A DNA stretch of 11,271 bases, taken from the NCBI GenBank assembly GCA_964383465.1, contig CAYLGT010000023.1:1-11271 (forward strand), given 5' to 3'. Under the pieces are notes generated by a model. It made no database searches and had not been told where the DNA came from. It worked only from the letters and a program-made list of their open reading frames with translations. Source of the DNA: CAYLGT01 sp964383465. Its GTDB lineage: Bacteria; Patescibacteriota; Saccharimonadia; Saccharimonadales; Saccharimonadaceae. Position numbers and translations under genes: made by a program. Numbering within the stretch: position 1 is the first letter of the stretch; every line of letters starts with the position of its first letter. This document shows, piece by piece, positions 5,216-11,037 of this stretch.

Positions 5216-5343
5216 TGGTGCCTATGCTTAGTCTCTATATCACCAGGTGCATAAAACACGGTGATTGCCAGCGATAACATAGGTGGAAAAGTTTGGATAA
5301 AGTACGGTTAACATGGGTGTCTGTAGGGTTTAACCTGTCGCCG
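5216..5343. other. Spacer with inverted repeat, no gene seen
   Basis: No coding or tRNA signal is visible. ATCACC (5239-5244) pairs with GGTGAT (5260-5265), and inside them GTG (5247-5249) with CAC (5257-5259). A second pair, GGTTAA / TTAACC, lies near 5308-5337. On the minus strand a degenerate copy of the ORF start region (GACTAAGCA, 5225-5233) lies 46 bases upstream of the real one. Confidence 0.5.
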
Positions 5344-5381
5344 CCATACAAAAACTACCCTGTCGGGTAGTCTCTGTATGG
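5344..5381 (-). terminator. Terminator of tRNA-Val whose stem includes the CCA
   Basis: The core stem 5354-5360 (ACTACCC) / 5365-5371 has a four-base loop and, on the minus strand, is followed by TTTTT. Outer arms 5344-5350 (CCATACA) and 5375-5381 also pair exactly. The outer arm at 5379-5381 is the complement of the tRNA CCA. Confidence 0.8.
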
Positions 5382-5455
5382 TGGGCGATATAGGATTCGA
5401 ACCTATCACCTCAACAACGTCAATGTTGCGCTCTAGCCAAATGAGCTAATCGCCC
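5379..5455 (-). tRNA. tRNA-Val(GAC)
   Basis: A complete 77-nt cloverleaf on the minus strand: acceptor GGGCGAT / ATCGCCC, D-stem GCTC / GAGC, anticodon stem CAACA / TGTTG with loop TTGACGT and anticodon GAC, T-arm ATAGG-TTCGAAT-CCTAT, discriminator A, encoded CCA (complement of 5379-5381). It reads GUC and GUU. The gene has a promoter upstream and a terminator that starts at its CCA. Confidence 0.95.
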
Positions 5456-5475
5456 GCGTCGGATGAACAGCTCAA

Positions 5476-5484
5476 ATCATACCA
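5476..5484 (-). promoter_or_regulatory. Extended -10 promoter of tRNA-Val
   Basis: On the minus strand TGG is followed by TATGAT (5476-5481), five of six matches. The predicted start near 5469 gives a leader of about 13 bases. It is divergent from the thrS leader promoter. Confidence 0.65.
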
Positions 5485-5509
5485 AAAACAGGGGCGGGGT
5501 GCAAGCTTG

Positions 5510-5521
5510 TGATACTATAAG
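5510..5521 (+). promoter_or_regulatory. Promoter of the thrS T-box transcript
   Basis: TGA followed by TACTAT (5513-5518) is an extended -10; the overlapping TATAAG (5516-5521) is an alternative. The start would fall at about 5525-5528, just before the first predicted T-box helix. No -35 is clear. Confidence 0.5.
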
Positions 5522-5524
5522 ACT

Positions 5525-5694
5525 AAGCAATGAAGCGGACTAACCACCCGCAGAGCACGTGAAAGCGGTTGCGAGCACACGTAAAAAGCTCGGAGCAAGA
5601 GAAATAGCCAAGGTGGAACCTCCTGGATCTCCGGGACCGAGGCACGCACGTAGAGATACTTTGTGCGTGCGTTTGTATTTATAAGAGGAGGTTC
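5525..5694 (+). promoter_or_regulatory. T-box riboswitch of thrS, truncated Stem I, translational type
   Basis: GCGG (5535-5538) and CCGC (5548-5551) form a very short Stem I whose loop, ACTAACCAC, carries Thr codons (ACC at 5543-5545, ACT at 5539-5541). ACGTG (5557-5561) can pair with CACGT (5578-5582), which lies in the loop of the hairpin TTGCGAGC (5569-5576) / GCTC-GGA-GCAA (5588-5598), a pseudoknot like the T-box Stem IIA/B. The T-box core AAGGTGGAACC at 5610-5620 has the TGGA bulge at 5614-5617. The antisequestrator is GCC..GG, TCCTGG / CCGGGA and CC..GGC (5607-5643). GAACCTCCT (5616-5624) is the exact complement of AGGAGGTTC (5686-5694), the thrS Shine-Dalgarno. No T-run follows a hairpin, so control is probably of translation. 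A further hairpin (5642-5670) links the two halves. Confidence 0.85.
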
Positions 5695-5695
5695 T

Positions 5696-7546
5696 ATGAA
5701 CGACGAACAACTATATGCCATGCGACACAGCCTAGCGCACATCACCGCGCAGGCCGTCGGACACCTCTGGCCCGGAGCAAAATTTGGCGTGGGTCCGGTG
5801 GTTGAAAATGGTTTTTACTATGACATTGATCTCGGTGACGCAAAGATATCTGAAAGCGATTTCAAACGCATCGAAAAAGAGATGCGCACCATCATCAACA
5901 AGGACTATGCATTTGAACGGAGCGAAAAGACCATCGACGATGCAATTGTGTGGGCAAAGGAAGCCAAGCAGCCCTACAAAGAGGAGTTACTCAACGACCT
6001 GAAGCGTGCCGGCACGACAGTGGCCAAGGATCTCGATGCTGACACACTAGGCGTTGCGACCGATAGGGAAAGCGCTGTCGAGAGCGTCTCGTTTTATACA
6101 GACGGTGATTTCACAGACCTCTGTCGCGGTCCTCATGCAGAGAGTACGGGGAGAGTAGGGGCTTTTAAACTCATGAGAGTAGCCGGTGCTTACTGGCGTG
6201 GCAGCGAAAACAATCCTCAGATGCAACGTCTCTACGGTGTTGCCTTTGCCACCAAGGAAGAGCTCGATCAGTATCTCGTCATGCTCGAAGAAGCCAAAAA
6301 GCGTGATCATCGCAAGCTCGGCGCTGAGCTTGATTTGTTTGTCTTTTCTGACCTGGTCGGCGCAGGCCTGCCACTCTGGACTCCCCGGGGCACAACACTG
6401 AAAAACGAGCTCGACAACTTCGTGCAGGATCTCAGGAGCGAGGCGGGCTTTGAGCGGGTGATGATCCCTCATATCACCAAAAAAGACCTCTATGAAGCCA
6501 GTGGCCACTGGGCAAAGTTCAAAGACGAACTGTTTCGTATAAATACCCGGGAAGGCCATGAGTTTGCGCTCAAACCGATGAATTGCCCACACCACACTCA
6601 GATCTATGCCTCCAGGGCTCGTAGCTATAGAGACCTTCCGATTCGCTATAGCGATACAACGGCTGTGTACCGTGACGAGCAGAGCGGTGAGCTCGGCGGT
6701 CTTAGTAGGGTGCGCGCCATCACTCAGGACGATGCCCATGTGTTTTGTCGAACCAACCAGATCGAAAGTGAAGCATTCAAGCTCTGGGATATCATCGAGA
6801 AATTTTACCGAGGTACGGGCTTTAGTGACCTGAAGTTCCGCTTGTCGACTCATGACGTCTCAGATATGAGTGGCTACAGTGGTGACATTGAAAAATGGAA
6901 TTCATCTGTCCAGCAGCTCGAAAATATCCTAAAAAACAAAGTAGGTGATAACTACTTTGTCGGTGTTGGAGAGGCTGCGTTCTATGGTCCGAAGATCGAC
7001 TTCATGGCCCGAGATGCCATCGGACGTGAGCACCAAGTTGCAACCATACAGCTCGACTTTAACCAGCCAGAGGGCTTTGACCTGACCTGTGCTAACGAGT
7101 CGGGTGAGCAGGAACGAATCGTTATGCTGCACTGTGCGGTTATGGGGTCCCACGAGCGGTTCCTCAGCGTCTTTATCGAGCACACGGCGGGACGTTTTCC
7201 ACTCTGGTGCGCCCCTGAGCAGGTACGCGTCATAAGTGTAAACCAGGAAGACTCTACCGTGGCATTTACGAAGGAGTTTGAGGCAAAAGCCAAGCAGCTC
7301 GGCATCCGCGTGACGGTCGACAATAGTAACGAATCGGTCGGCAAGAAAATCCGCTCAGCAGAGGTCTGTAAGGTGCCATACGTTATCGTGGCGGGAGAAA
7401 AAGAGGTTACCGAAGGTCGAGTATCGCCACGTGTCCGAGCTGACTTGGCGGTTGAAGATCGTCAAGACCAAAGTTATGAGATCGATCAGTTCCTGTCGTC
7501 GGTACAAAATGAGATCCGTGGTCGCGTAAGCAAGTCTTCTCTCTGA
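5696..7546 (+). CDS. thrS: Threonyl-tRNA synthetase lacking the TGS domain
   Basis: A 616-residue class II synthetase that charges tRNA-Thr. It begins at the editing domain: HSLAH at 11-15 and CRGPH at 143-147 supply the HxxxH and Cys-x3-His of the N2 domain that clears Ser-tRNA-Thr. The catalytic core has the zinc ligands C297 (PMNCP), H348 (QDDAHVF) and H479 (MLHCAVMGS), class II motif 2 around YRDEQSGELGG..R and motif 3 near GSHERF. The anticodon-binding domain covers about 510-610. The E. coli enzyme (642 residues) has an N-terminal TGS domain of about 60 residues that is absent here. The start at 5696 is fixed by the Shine-Dalgarno AGGAGG at 5686, which the T-box leader can sequester. 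It heads an operon with the alkyltransferase-like gene and miaA. Confidence 0.96.
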   Translation: MNDEQLYAMRHSLAHITAQAVGHLWPGAKFGVGPVVENGFYYDIDLGDAKISESDFKRIEKEMRTIINKDYAFERSEKTIDDAIVWAKEAKQPYKEELLNDLKRAGTTVAKDLDADTLGVATDRESAVESVSFYTDGDFTDLCRGPHAESTGRVGAFKLMRVAGAYWRGSENNPQMQRLYGVAFATKEELDQYLVMLEEAKKRDHRKLGAELDLFVFSDLVGAGLPLWTPRGTTLKNELDNFVQDLRSEAGFERVMIPHITKKDLYEASGHWAKFKDELFRINTREGHEFALKPMNCPHHTQIYASRARSYRDLPIRYSDTTAVYRDEQSGELGGLSRVRAITQDDAHVFCRTNQIESEAFKLWDIIEKFYRGTGFSDLKFRLSTHDVSDMSGYSGDIEKWNSSVQQLENILKNKVGDNYFVGVGEAAFYGPKIDFMARDAIGREHQVATIQLDFNQPEGFDLTCANESGEQERIVMLHCAVMGSHERFLSVFIEHTAGRFPLWCAPEQVRVISVNQEDSTVAFTKEFEAKAKQLGIRVTVDNSNESVGKKIRSAEVCKVPYVIVAGEKEVTEGRVSPRVRADLAVEDRQDQSYEIDQFLSSVQNEIRGRVSKSSL

Positions 7547-7547
7547 T

Positions 7548-7850
7548 ATGCAACTAAGTTTTCGTGAAGCAGTCTATGAGATCGTGGGCCAGATTCCTCG
7601 TGGTCGCGTTATGACCTATGGGGACGTGGCTGCTGCAGCCGGTCATCCTTATGCAGCACGTCAGGTAGGTGGCCTGGCTCACTTTGGTCCTACTGAGCTG
7701 CCATGGCACAGGGTCGTGAACCGCCTCGGAGAATGCGCAAGAGGCTACTATGGTGGCAAGGCGGGTCATCAAGCGGCGCTGGAGCAAGAAGGTTTTGTGA
7801 TCAAAGACTTCCAAATCGTTGATTTTAAGGAGAGACGATGGCATCTGTAG
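7548..7850 (+). CDS. Alkyltransferase-like protein (ATL), MGMT fold without catalytic Cys
   Basis: A 100-residue single-domain homologue of the DNA-binding domain of O6-alkylguanine-DNA alkyltransferase. The active-site PCHRV motif reads PWHRV (52-56), Trp replacing Cys, the hallmark of ATL proteins. These flip out and bind O6-alkylguanine without repairing it and hand lesions to nucleotide excision repair. The base-flipping Tyr (MTYGDVA, Y24) and the arginine finger (AARQVGG, R38) are retained, as is the YYGG substrate loop. It starts one base after the thrS stop without a Shine-Dalgarno and overlaps miaA by 13 bases, so it depends on translational coupling in the thrS operon. Its presence in a tRNA-function operon is unexpected. 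Confidence 0.9.
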   Translation: MQLSFREAVYEIVGQIPRGRVMTYGDVAAAAGHPYAARQVGGLAHFGPTELPWHRVVNRLGECARGYYGGKAGHQAALEQEGFVIKDFQIVDFKERRWHL

Positions 7851-8725
7851 CCCCACTTATCGTTATCACCGGGCCAACGGCCAGTGGCAAAAGTGCTGTC
7901 GCCATGGAGCTGGCGCAGCGATATGATGGCGAGATCATCTGTGCAGATTCACGCACAATTTATAAAGGCATGGACATAGGAACTGCCAAACCAAGCGCCG
8001 AGGATCGAGCCAAAATACCGCACCATCTGCTGGACGTAGTGGAGCCGGGCGAGGCGTTTTCGGCAGCCGATTTTAAACGGCTTGCAAACGAGGCAATCGC
8101 TGACATCCGTGCCCGGCACAAAGTACCTTTTCTGGTTGGTGGTACGGGTCTGTACATAGACAGTGTTGTTTTAGATTACACATTTACTTCACAGGAAACG
8201 AACGAATCGCAGGCAAAGCGCCGGCAAGAGCTGGAAGATAAGACGGTGCAGCAATTGCAAGAGTTGATAAAAAAGCAACAACTTTCGATGCCCGAAAACC
8301 TCAAGAACAAGCGGCATCTGGTAGCGACGCTACTACGAGGAAATCGACACACAGAACGAAGAAGCGAGCCGGTAGAGAATTGCGTAGTTGTAGCAATAGC
8401 AACAGAAAAAGATGAGTTGTTCCGCCGAATTGAGCTCCGGGCCCATGAGATGTTTGACGGTGGAGTTATAGAAGAGGCGCAAGGTTTGGGACAAACGTAC
8501 GGTTGGGAAAGCGAAGCATTCACCGGCGTGATCTACCCGATACTTCGCCAACTCGTTCACGGTGAGATATCGCAGGAACAAGCTATAGATACCTTCATCC
8601 GCGGCGACAAGCAGCTCGTGAAAAAACAACTGACATGGCTGCGACGCCATGACTTTGTTCAGTGGTTTAGTCGGGAAGAAGCAAAACAGTACCTTGAACA
8701 GGTATTGTCGTCGCTTGAAGCGTGA
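7838..8725 (+). CDS. miaA: tRNA dimethylallyltransferase MiaA
   Basis: A 295-residue enzyme that transfers a dimethylallyl group from DMAPP to A37 of tRNAs reading UNN codons. The P-loop GPTASGKS is at 12-19, followed by ADSRTIYKGMDIGTAKPS (a MiaA signature, with RTIY where SMQVY is usual), HHLLD at about 62-66 and GGTGLYI near 101-107. The C-terminal part has the KQLTWLRR segment that contacts tRNA. The start has a good Shine-Dalgarno (AAGGAGAG) 13 bases into the overlap with the upstream gene. It is the last gene of the thrS operon; no strong terminator follows. Confidence 0.95.
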   Translation: MASVAPLIVITGPTASGKSAVAMELAQRYDGEIICADSRTIYKGMDIGTAKPSAEDRAKIPHHLLDVVEPGEAFSAADFKRLANEAIADIRARHKVPFLVGGTGLYIDSVVLDYTFTSQETNESQAKRRQELEDKTVQQLQELIKKQQLSMPENLKNKRHLVATLLRGNRHTERRSEPVENCVVVAIATEKDELFRRIELRAHEMFDGGVIEEAQGLGQTYGWESEAFTGVIYPILRQLVHGEISQEQAIDTFIRGDKQLVKKQLTWLRRHDFVQWFSREEAKQYLEQVLSSLEA

Positions 8726-8730
8726 AATTG

Positions 8731-8739
8731 TGCTACCAT
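8731..8739 (+). promoter_or_regulatory. Extended -10 promoter before the winged-helix gene
   Basis: TGC followed by TACCAT (four of six) at 8734-8739, starting five bases after the miaA stop. A start near 8746 would give a 24-base leader containing the Shine-Dalgarno AAGGAAGG at 8751-8758. Confidence 0.45.
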
Positions 8740-8769
8740 AGTACTCGATAAAGGAAGGTAGTTCTAAAG

Positions 8770-9360
8770 ATGATTGACGCATTATTTGGCTCGAAAACCC
8801 GCGTGAAACTATTGCACCTGTTCCTCAACAATCCAGGCCGTGCTTTCTATGTGCGTGAGATCACTCGTAAGATCGATGAACAGATCAACTCGGTCCGTCG
8901 CGAGCTGGCAAATATGATGAGTATCGGTATCATCCGTAGCGAGAACAGTAACAACCGTTTGTACTACGAAGTGAACCAAAAATACGAGCACTACAAGCCA
9001 CTGCACCAGATTTTTGGGGACAGTAAGCTGTCTGAAAAGGTTGGCGTCGGAGAGGCGAGCGACTGGACCAAGCGGCTCAAAGCCATGGGGGACGTACGGG
9101 TACTGCTGTTTTCTGGCAAAATGGTGCTCGGTTCGACGAGTGATGTTGATGTGTTGATCGCAGGCTCTGTGAACAAAACCCAAGTCAAGAAGTTCATCAA
9201 AGAGCTTGAGGATGAAGAGAACAAAAGCCTGAACTATTCGGTGATGGAGTACGAAGACTTCTACTACCGACTGAGCATCAAAGACCGTTTCGTTACCTCT
9301 ATGATAGGCGGTAAGCATACCGTGATTGCTGACACAGAAAATGTGCTGAGCGACGGATAA
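8770..9360 (+). CDS. Winged-helix / nucleotidyltransferase-fold protein
   Basis: A 196-residue two-domain protein. Residues 1-75 form a winged helix of ArsR/MarR-like type (RVKLLHLFLNNPGRAFYVREI, then a recognition-helix stretch NSVRRELANMM and the wing RLYYEVN). Residues 95-190 resemble a minimal nucleotidyltransferase fold: LLFSGKMVL, GSTSDVDVLIAG with D125 and D127 in the DxD position. In active MNT proteins a Gly-Ser pair precedes DxD by several residues; here S115-G116 is inverted and the Gly-Ser at 121-122 is too close to DxD for the normal loop, so catalysis is uncertain. Fusions of this kind may act as DNA-binding sensors. It has a good Shine-Dalgarno and is followed after 31 bases by the MBL-fold gene. 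The domain reading is moderately sure; the function is unknown. Confidence 0.7.
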   Translation: MIDALFGSKTRVKLLHLFLNNPGRAFYVREITRKIDEQINSVRRELANMMSIGIIRSENSNNRLYYEVNQKYEHYKPLHQIFGDSKLSEKVGVGEASDWTKRLKAMGDVRVLLFSGKMVLGSTSDVDVLIAGSVNKTQVKKFIKELEDEENKSLNYSVMEYEDFYYRLSIKDRFVTSMIGGKHTVIADTENVLSDG

Positions 9361-9391
9361 GACTGACAAACAACGAAGAGAAGGAGCATAT

Positions 9392-10021
9392 ATGGAAATC
9401 GAATTTAAAGGTGCAAACTGTGTGGTCATCACGACAAAGAAAGCAACAGTAGTCGTTGACGGTAAACTGTCGGCTGTTGGGCTCAAAGACGTTATGCCGA
9501 AAGGCTCGATAGCGCTTGCCACTCAGCCTGACTTCATGCTGCAGCCCGACGAAGGACTCATGATTGATCGGCCAGGTGAATATGAGGTGAGTGATGTGTC
9601 GATAAAAGGCGTTTCAACTATGCGCATGATTGATCACGATGATGTCGCGCGAGGCACGCTGTACCGTGTACGTGCCGGTGGAGTGACTTTTGCCATCGTA
9701 GGACATAGTGCTACGCCACTGAGTGAAGAACAGCTTGAAGCCATCGGAGTGGTTGACGTTGCCATTGTTCCTGTCGGAGGTAACGGCTACACCGCTGATG
9801 CTCATCAGGCGGTCGGGCTAGTGCGTCAACTCGATCCTAAAGTTGTCATCCCGACTCACTATGAAGACAAGGCCATCAAGTATGAGGTCCCACAGATGAC
9901 ACTTGAAGCATTTACAAAAGAGCTCAGTGCACCCGCTCAGGAAACACTTTCTAAGTGGAAAGTAAAAAACGGTGCACTCCCAGAAGTTGTGACCCTCATG
10001 CAGCTTGAGGGTACCACCTAG
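9392..10021 (+). CDS. Metallo-beta-lactamase-fold protein lacking HxHxDH
   Basis: A 209-residue protein with the C-terminal half of a UlaG/YtkL-like MBL fold: IVGHSA (H105), LSEEQLEAIGVVDVAIVPVGG (about 110-130), TADAHQA (D136, H138) and VVIPTHYED (H156). The HxHxDH zinc motif expected after the first strands is absent; the equivalent stretch reads ALATQPDFML. The protein may therefore bind one metal or none and could be a non-hydrolytic relative. The start is fixed by AAGGAG (9381-9386). It ends the unit begun by the winged-helix gene, with a strong terminator 23 bases later. The fold is clear; the substrate is unknown. Confidence 0.75.
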   Translation: MEIEFKGANCVVITTKKATVVVDGKLSAVGLKDVMPKGSIALATQPDFMLQPDEGLMIDRPGEYEVSDVSIKGVSTMRMIDHDDVARGTLYRVRAGGVTFAIVGHSATPLSEEQLEAIGVVDVAIVPVGGNGYTADAHQAVGLVRQLDPKVVIPTHYEDKAIKYEVPQMTLEAFTKELSAPAQETLSKWKVKNGALPEVVTLMQLEGTT

Positions 10022-10043
10022 ACGCTGGAGATTTTCCGTAAAA

Positions 10044-10076
10044 ACAAAACCCCTCTCGTACGGAGAGGGGTTTTGT
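10044..10076. terminator. Bidirectional intrinsic terminator
   Basis: Arms 10044-10057 and 10063-10076 are perfect 14-bp reverse complements with a five-base loop, CCCCTCTC core and TTTT on the plus strand, AAAA on the other. It lies between the convergent MBL-fold and bL28 genes and can serve both. Confidence 0.92.
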
Positions 10077-10093
10077 AGGTTCAGACCTCGCGC

Positions 10094-10288
10094 TTAGGCG
10101 AGGATGCCTTTTTTCTTGAGGGTACGAATGGCTTGAGTCGAAAGTACCATGGTAACTTTCTGGCCATCAACCATGAAGGTTTTTTTCTGAAGGTTTGGCT
10201 TGAAAACGCGCTTGGTGCGGCGCAAGCTAAAGCTCACGTTATGTCCGTGCTGTTTTCCTTTACCGGTGAGTTCACATCGTGCTGCCAT
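10094..10288 (-). CDS. rpmB: Large ribosomal subunit protein bL28
   Basis: A 64-residue ribosomal protein. It opens MAARCELTGKGKQHGHNVS, then SLRRTKRVFKPNLQKKTF, the conserved bL28 pattern (CxxTGK, N.S, TKR.F.PNLQ), and ends in a basic helix. One cysteine is present, so it is a zinc-free form. The length equals the short Bacillus-type bL28, without the longer tail of E. coli. AAAGGAAT lies five bases before the ATG, and a good promoter is 25 bases upstream. It is a single-gene unit with the shared terminator downstream. Confidence 0.95.
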   Translation of the reverse strand: MAARCELTGKGKQHGHNVSFSLRRTKRVFKPNLQKKTFMVDGQKVTMVLSTQAIRTLKKKGILA

Positions 10289-10312
10289 AATTTATTCCTT
10301 TACAACCCATCC

Positions 10313-10341
10313 ATACTACTGTTTTTTTGGCTCGGCGTCAA
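10313..10341 (-). promoter_or_regulatory. Sigma70-type promoter of bL28
   Basis: On the minus strand TTGACG (10336-10341), a 17-base spacer, then TAGTAT (10313-10318). The start near 10306 gives an 18-base leader that includes the Shine-Dalgarno. Confidence 0.7.
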
Positions 10342-10362
10342 GGGGTGGGCCAAAAAAATGTT

Positions 10363-10371
10363 TGCTATACT
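10363..10371 (+). promoter_or_regulatory. Extended -10 promoter of the M50 protease gene
   Basis: TGC followed by TATACT (five of six) at 10366-10371. Only eight bases separate it from the ATG at 10380, so the start would be at 10378-10380 and the mRNA essentially leaderless. No -35 is seen. Confidence 0.6.
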
Positions 10372-10379
10372 TAAAAGCG

Positions 10380-11015
10380 ATGCAAATAGATGTTTTTCAG
10401 CTCACAGTTATTTTTATCGTTGTGCTTCTCAGTATGACCGTTCACGAGGCCATGCATGCCTTTACGAGCTACTGGCTTGGTGACGACACCGCTAAACATC
10501 AGGGGAGGCTTACGCTCAACCCGATCTCGCACATTGACCCATTTTTAACTATTTTACTTCCACTTGGGCTCGCGCTTGTGGGCGCACCAATTTTTGGTGG
10601 AGCTAAACCCGTGCCTTTCAACCCGAGCAGGGTACGATACGGAGACTTTGGGGCTGCACTTGTCGGTGTCGCTGGACCGCTTACGAATCTTGTCATAGCA
10701 TTTTTTGCGTTCGGTATATTTGCACTCACGGGTGGCAATGGACTACTCGGAGAAATCCTACAGCTCGCGGTGTTGGTGAACCTAGGATTCTTCATATTTA
10801 ACATGCTACCCATACCACCCCTTGACGGCTCTCGGTTGCTATATGCGCTTGCGCCGGCCGGTGCCCGACGTTTTATGGAAATAATCGAACAGCAGGGGAT
10901 TATACTCGTCTTTGCGCTCGTCTTCGTTTTCAGTAGTCAGATTGGTGCCTTTATCGTGGCTGTTCGAGGCATTATTTTGAGTGCCTTCGCGGCTTTATTT
11001 GGTGTGGCACTCTAG
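10380..11015 (+). CDS. M50 family (site-2 protease-like) membrane metalloprotease
   Basis: A 211-residue intramembrane zinc protease. HEAMH at 22-26 (HExxH) lies in the first TM helix, and NMLPIPPLDG at 141-150 supplies the third metal ligand D149. GRLTLNPISHIDP at 42-54 is the typical post-HExxH motif. About five TM segments are predicted (6-28, 55-72, 90-115, 125-142, 170-200). This is the compact Rip/FtsH-free S2P subgroup without PDZ or CBS domains, common in small genomes; it may cleave membrane-bound regulators or signal-peptide remnants, with substrate unknown. The ATG at 10380 is chosen because it begins just before the first TM helix, and because upstream in-frame codons overlap the bL28 gene. 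No Shine-Dalgarno precedes it. Confidence 0.88.
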   Translation: MQIDVFQLTVIFIVVLLSMTVHEAMHAFTSYWLGDDTAKHQGRLTLNPISHIDPFLTILLPLGLALVGAPIFGGAKPVPFNPSRVRYGDFGAALVGVAGPLTNLVIAFFAFGIFALTGGNGLLGEILQLAVLVNLGFFIFNMLPIPPLDGSRLLYALAPAGARRFMEIIEQQGIILVFALVFVFSSQIGAFIVAVRGIILSAFAALFGVAL

Positions 11016-11022
11016 TTGTAAG

Positions 11023-11031
11023 TGGTATAAT
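11023..11031 (+). promoter_or_regulatory. Extended -10 promoter of the structured RNA/tRNA-Pro unit
   Basis: TGG followed by a perfect TATAAT at 11026-11031. Seven bases downstream is 11038, the first base of the outer stem of the structured region that follows, so start and fold coincide. Confidence 0.7.
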
Positions 11032-11037
11032 AAAGGT

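Noticed and set aside
5663..5695. An 11-residue longer start for ThrRS
   Set aside because: It starts inside the leader hairpin and before the AGGAGG site; the ATG at 5696 has ideal spacing.
6047..6853. A 268-codon minus-strand ORF inside thrS
   Set aside because: It is a mirror of the highly conserved thrS frame and resembles no family.
5696..8725. Possible TGA recoding as in Gracilibacteria
   Set aside because: TGA ends thrS and miaA at the expected family lengths, and no in-frame TGA interrupts any gene.
8809..9522. A 237-codon minus-strand ORF
   Set aside because: It is antisense to the winged-helix and MBL-fold genes, which carry Shine-Dalgarno sites and recognisable domains.
10200..10379. 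A longer N-terminus for the M50 protease
   Set aside because: The extra 60 codons overlap bL28 and its promoter, are Cys/Arg-rich and unlike the family, and precede the predicted promoter.
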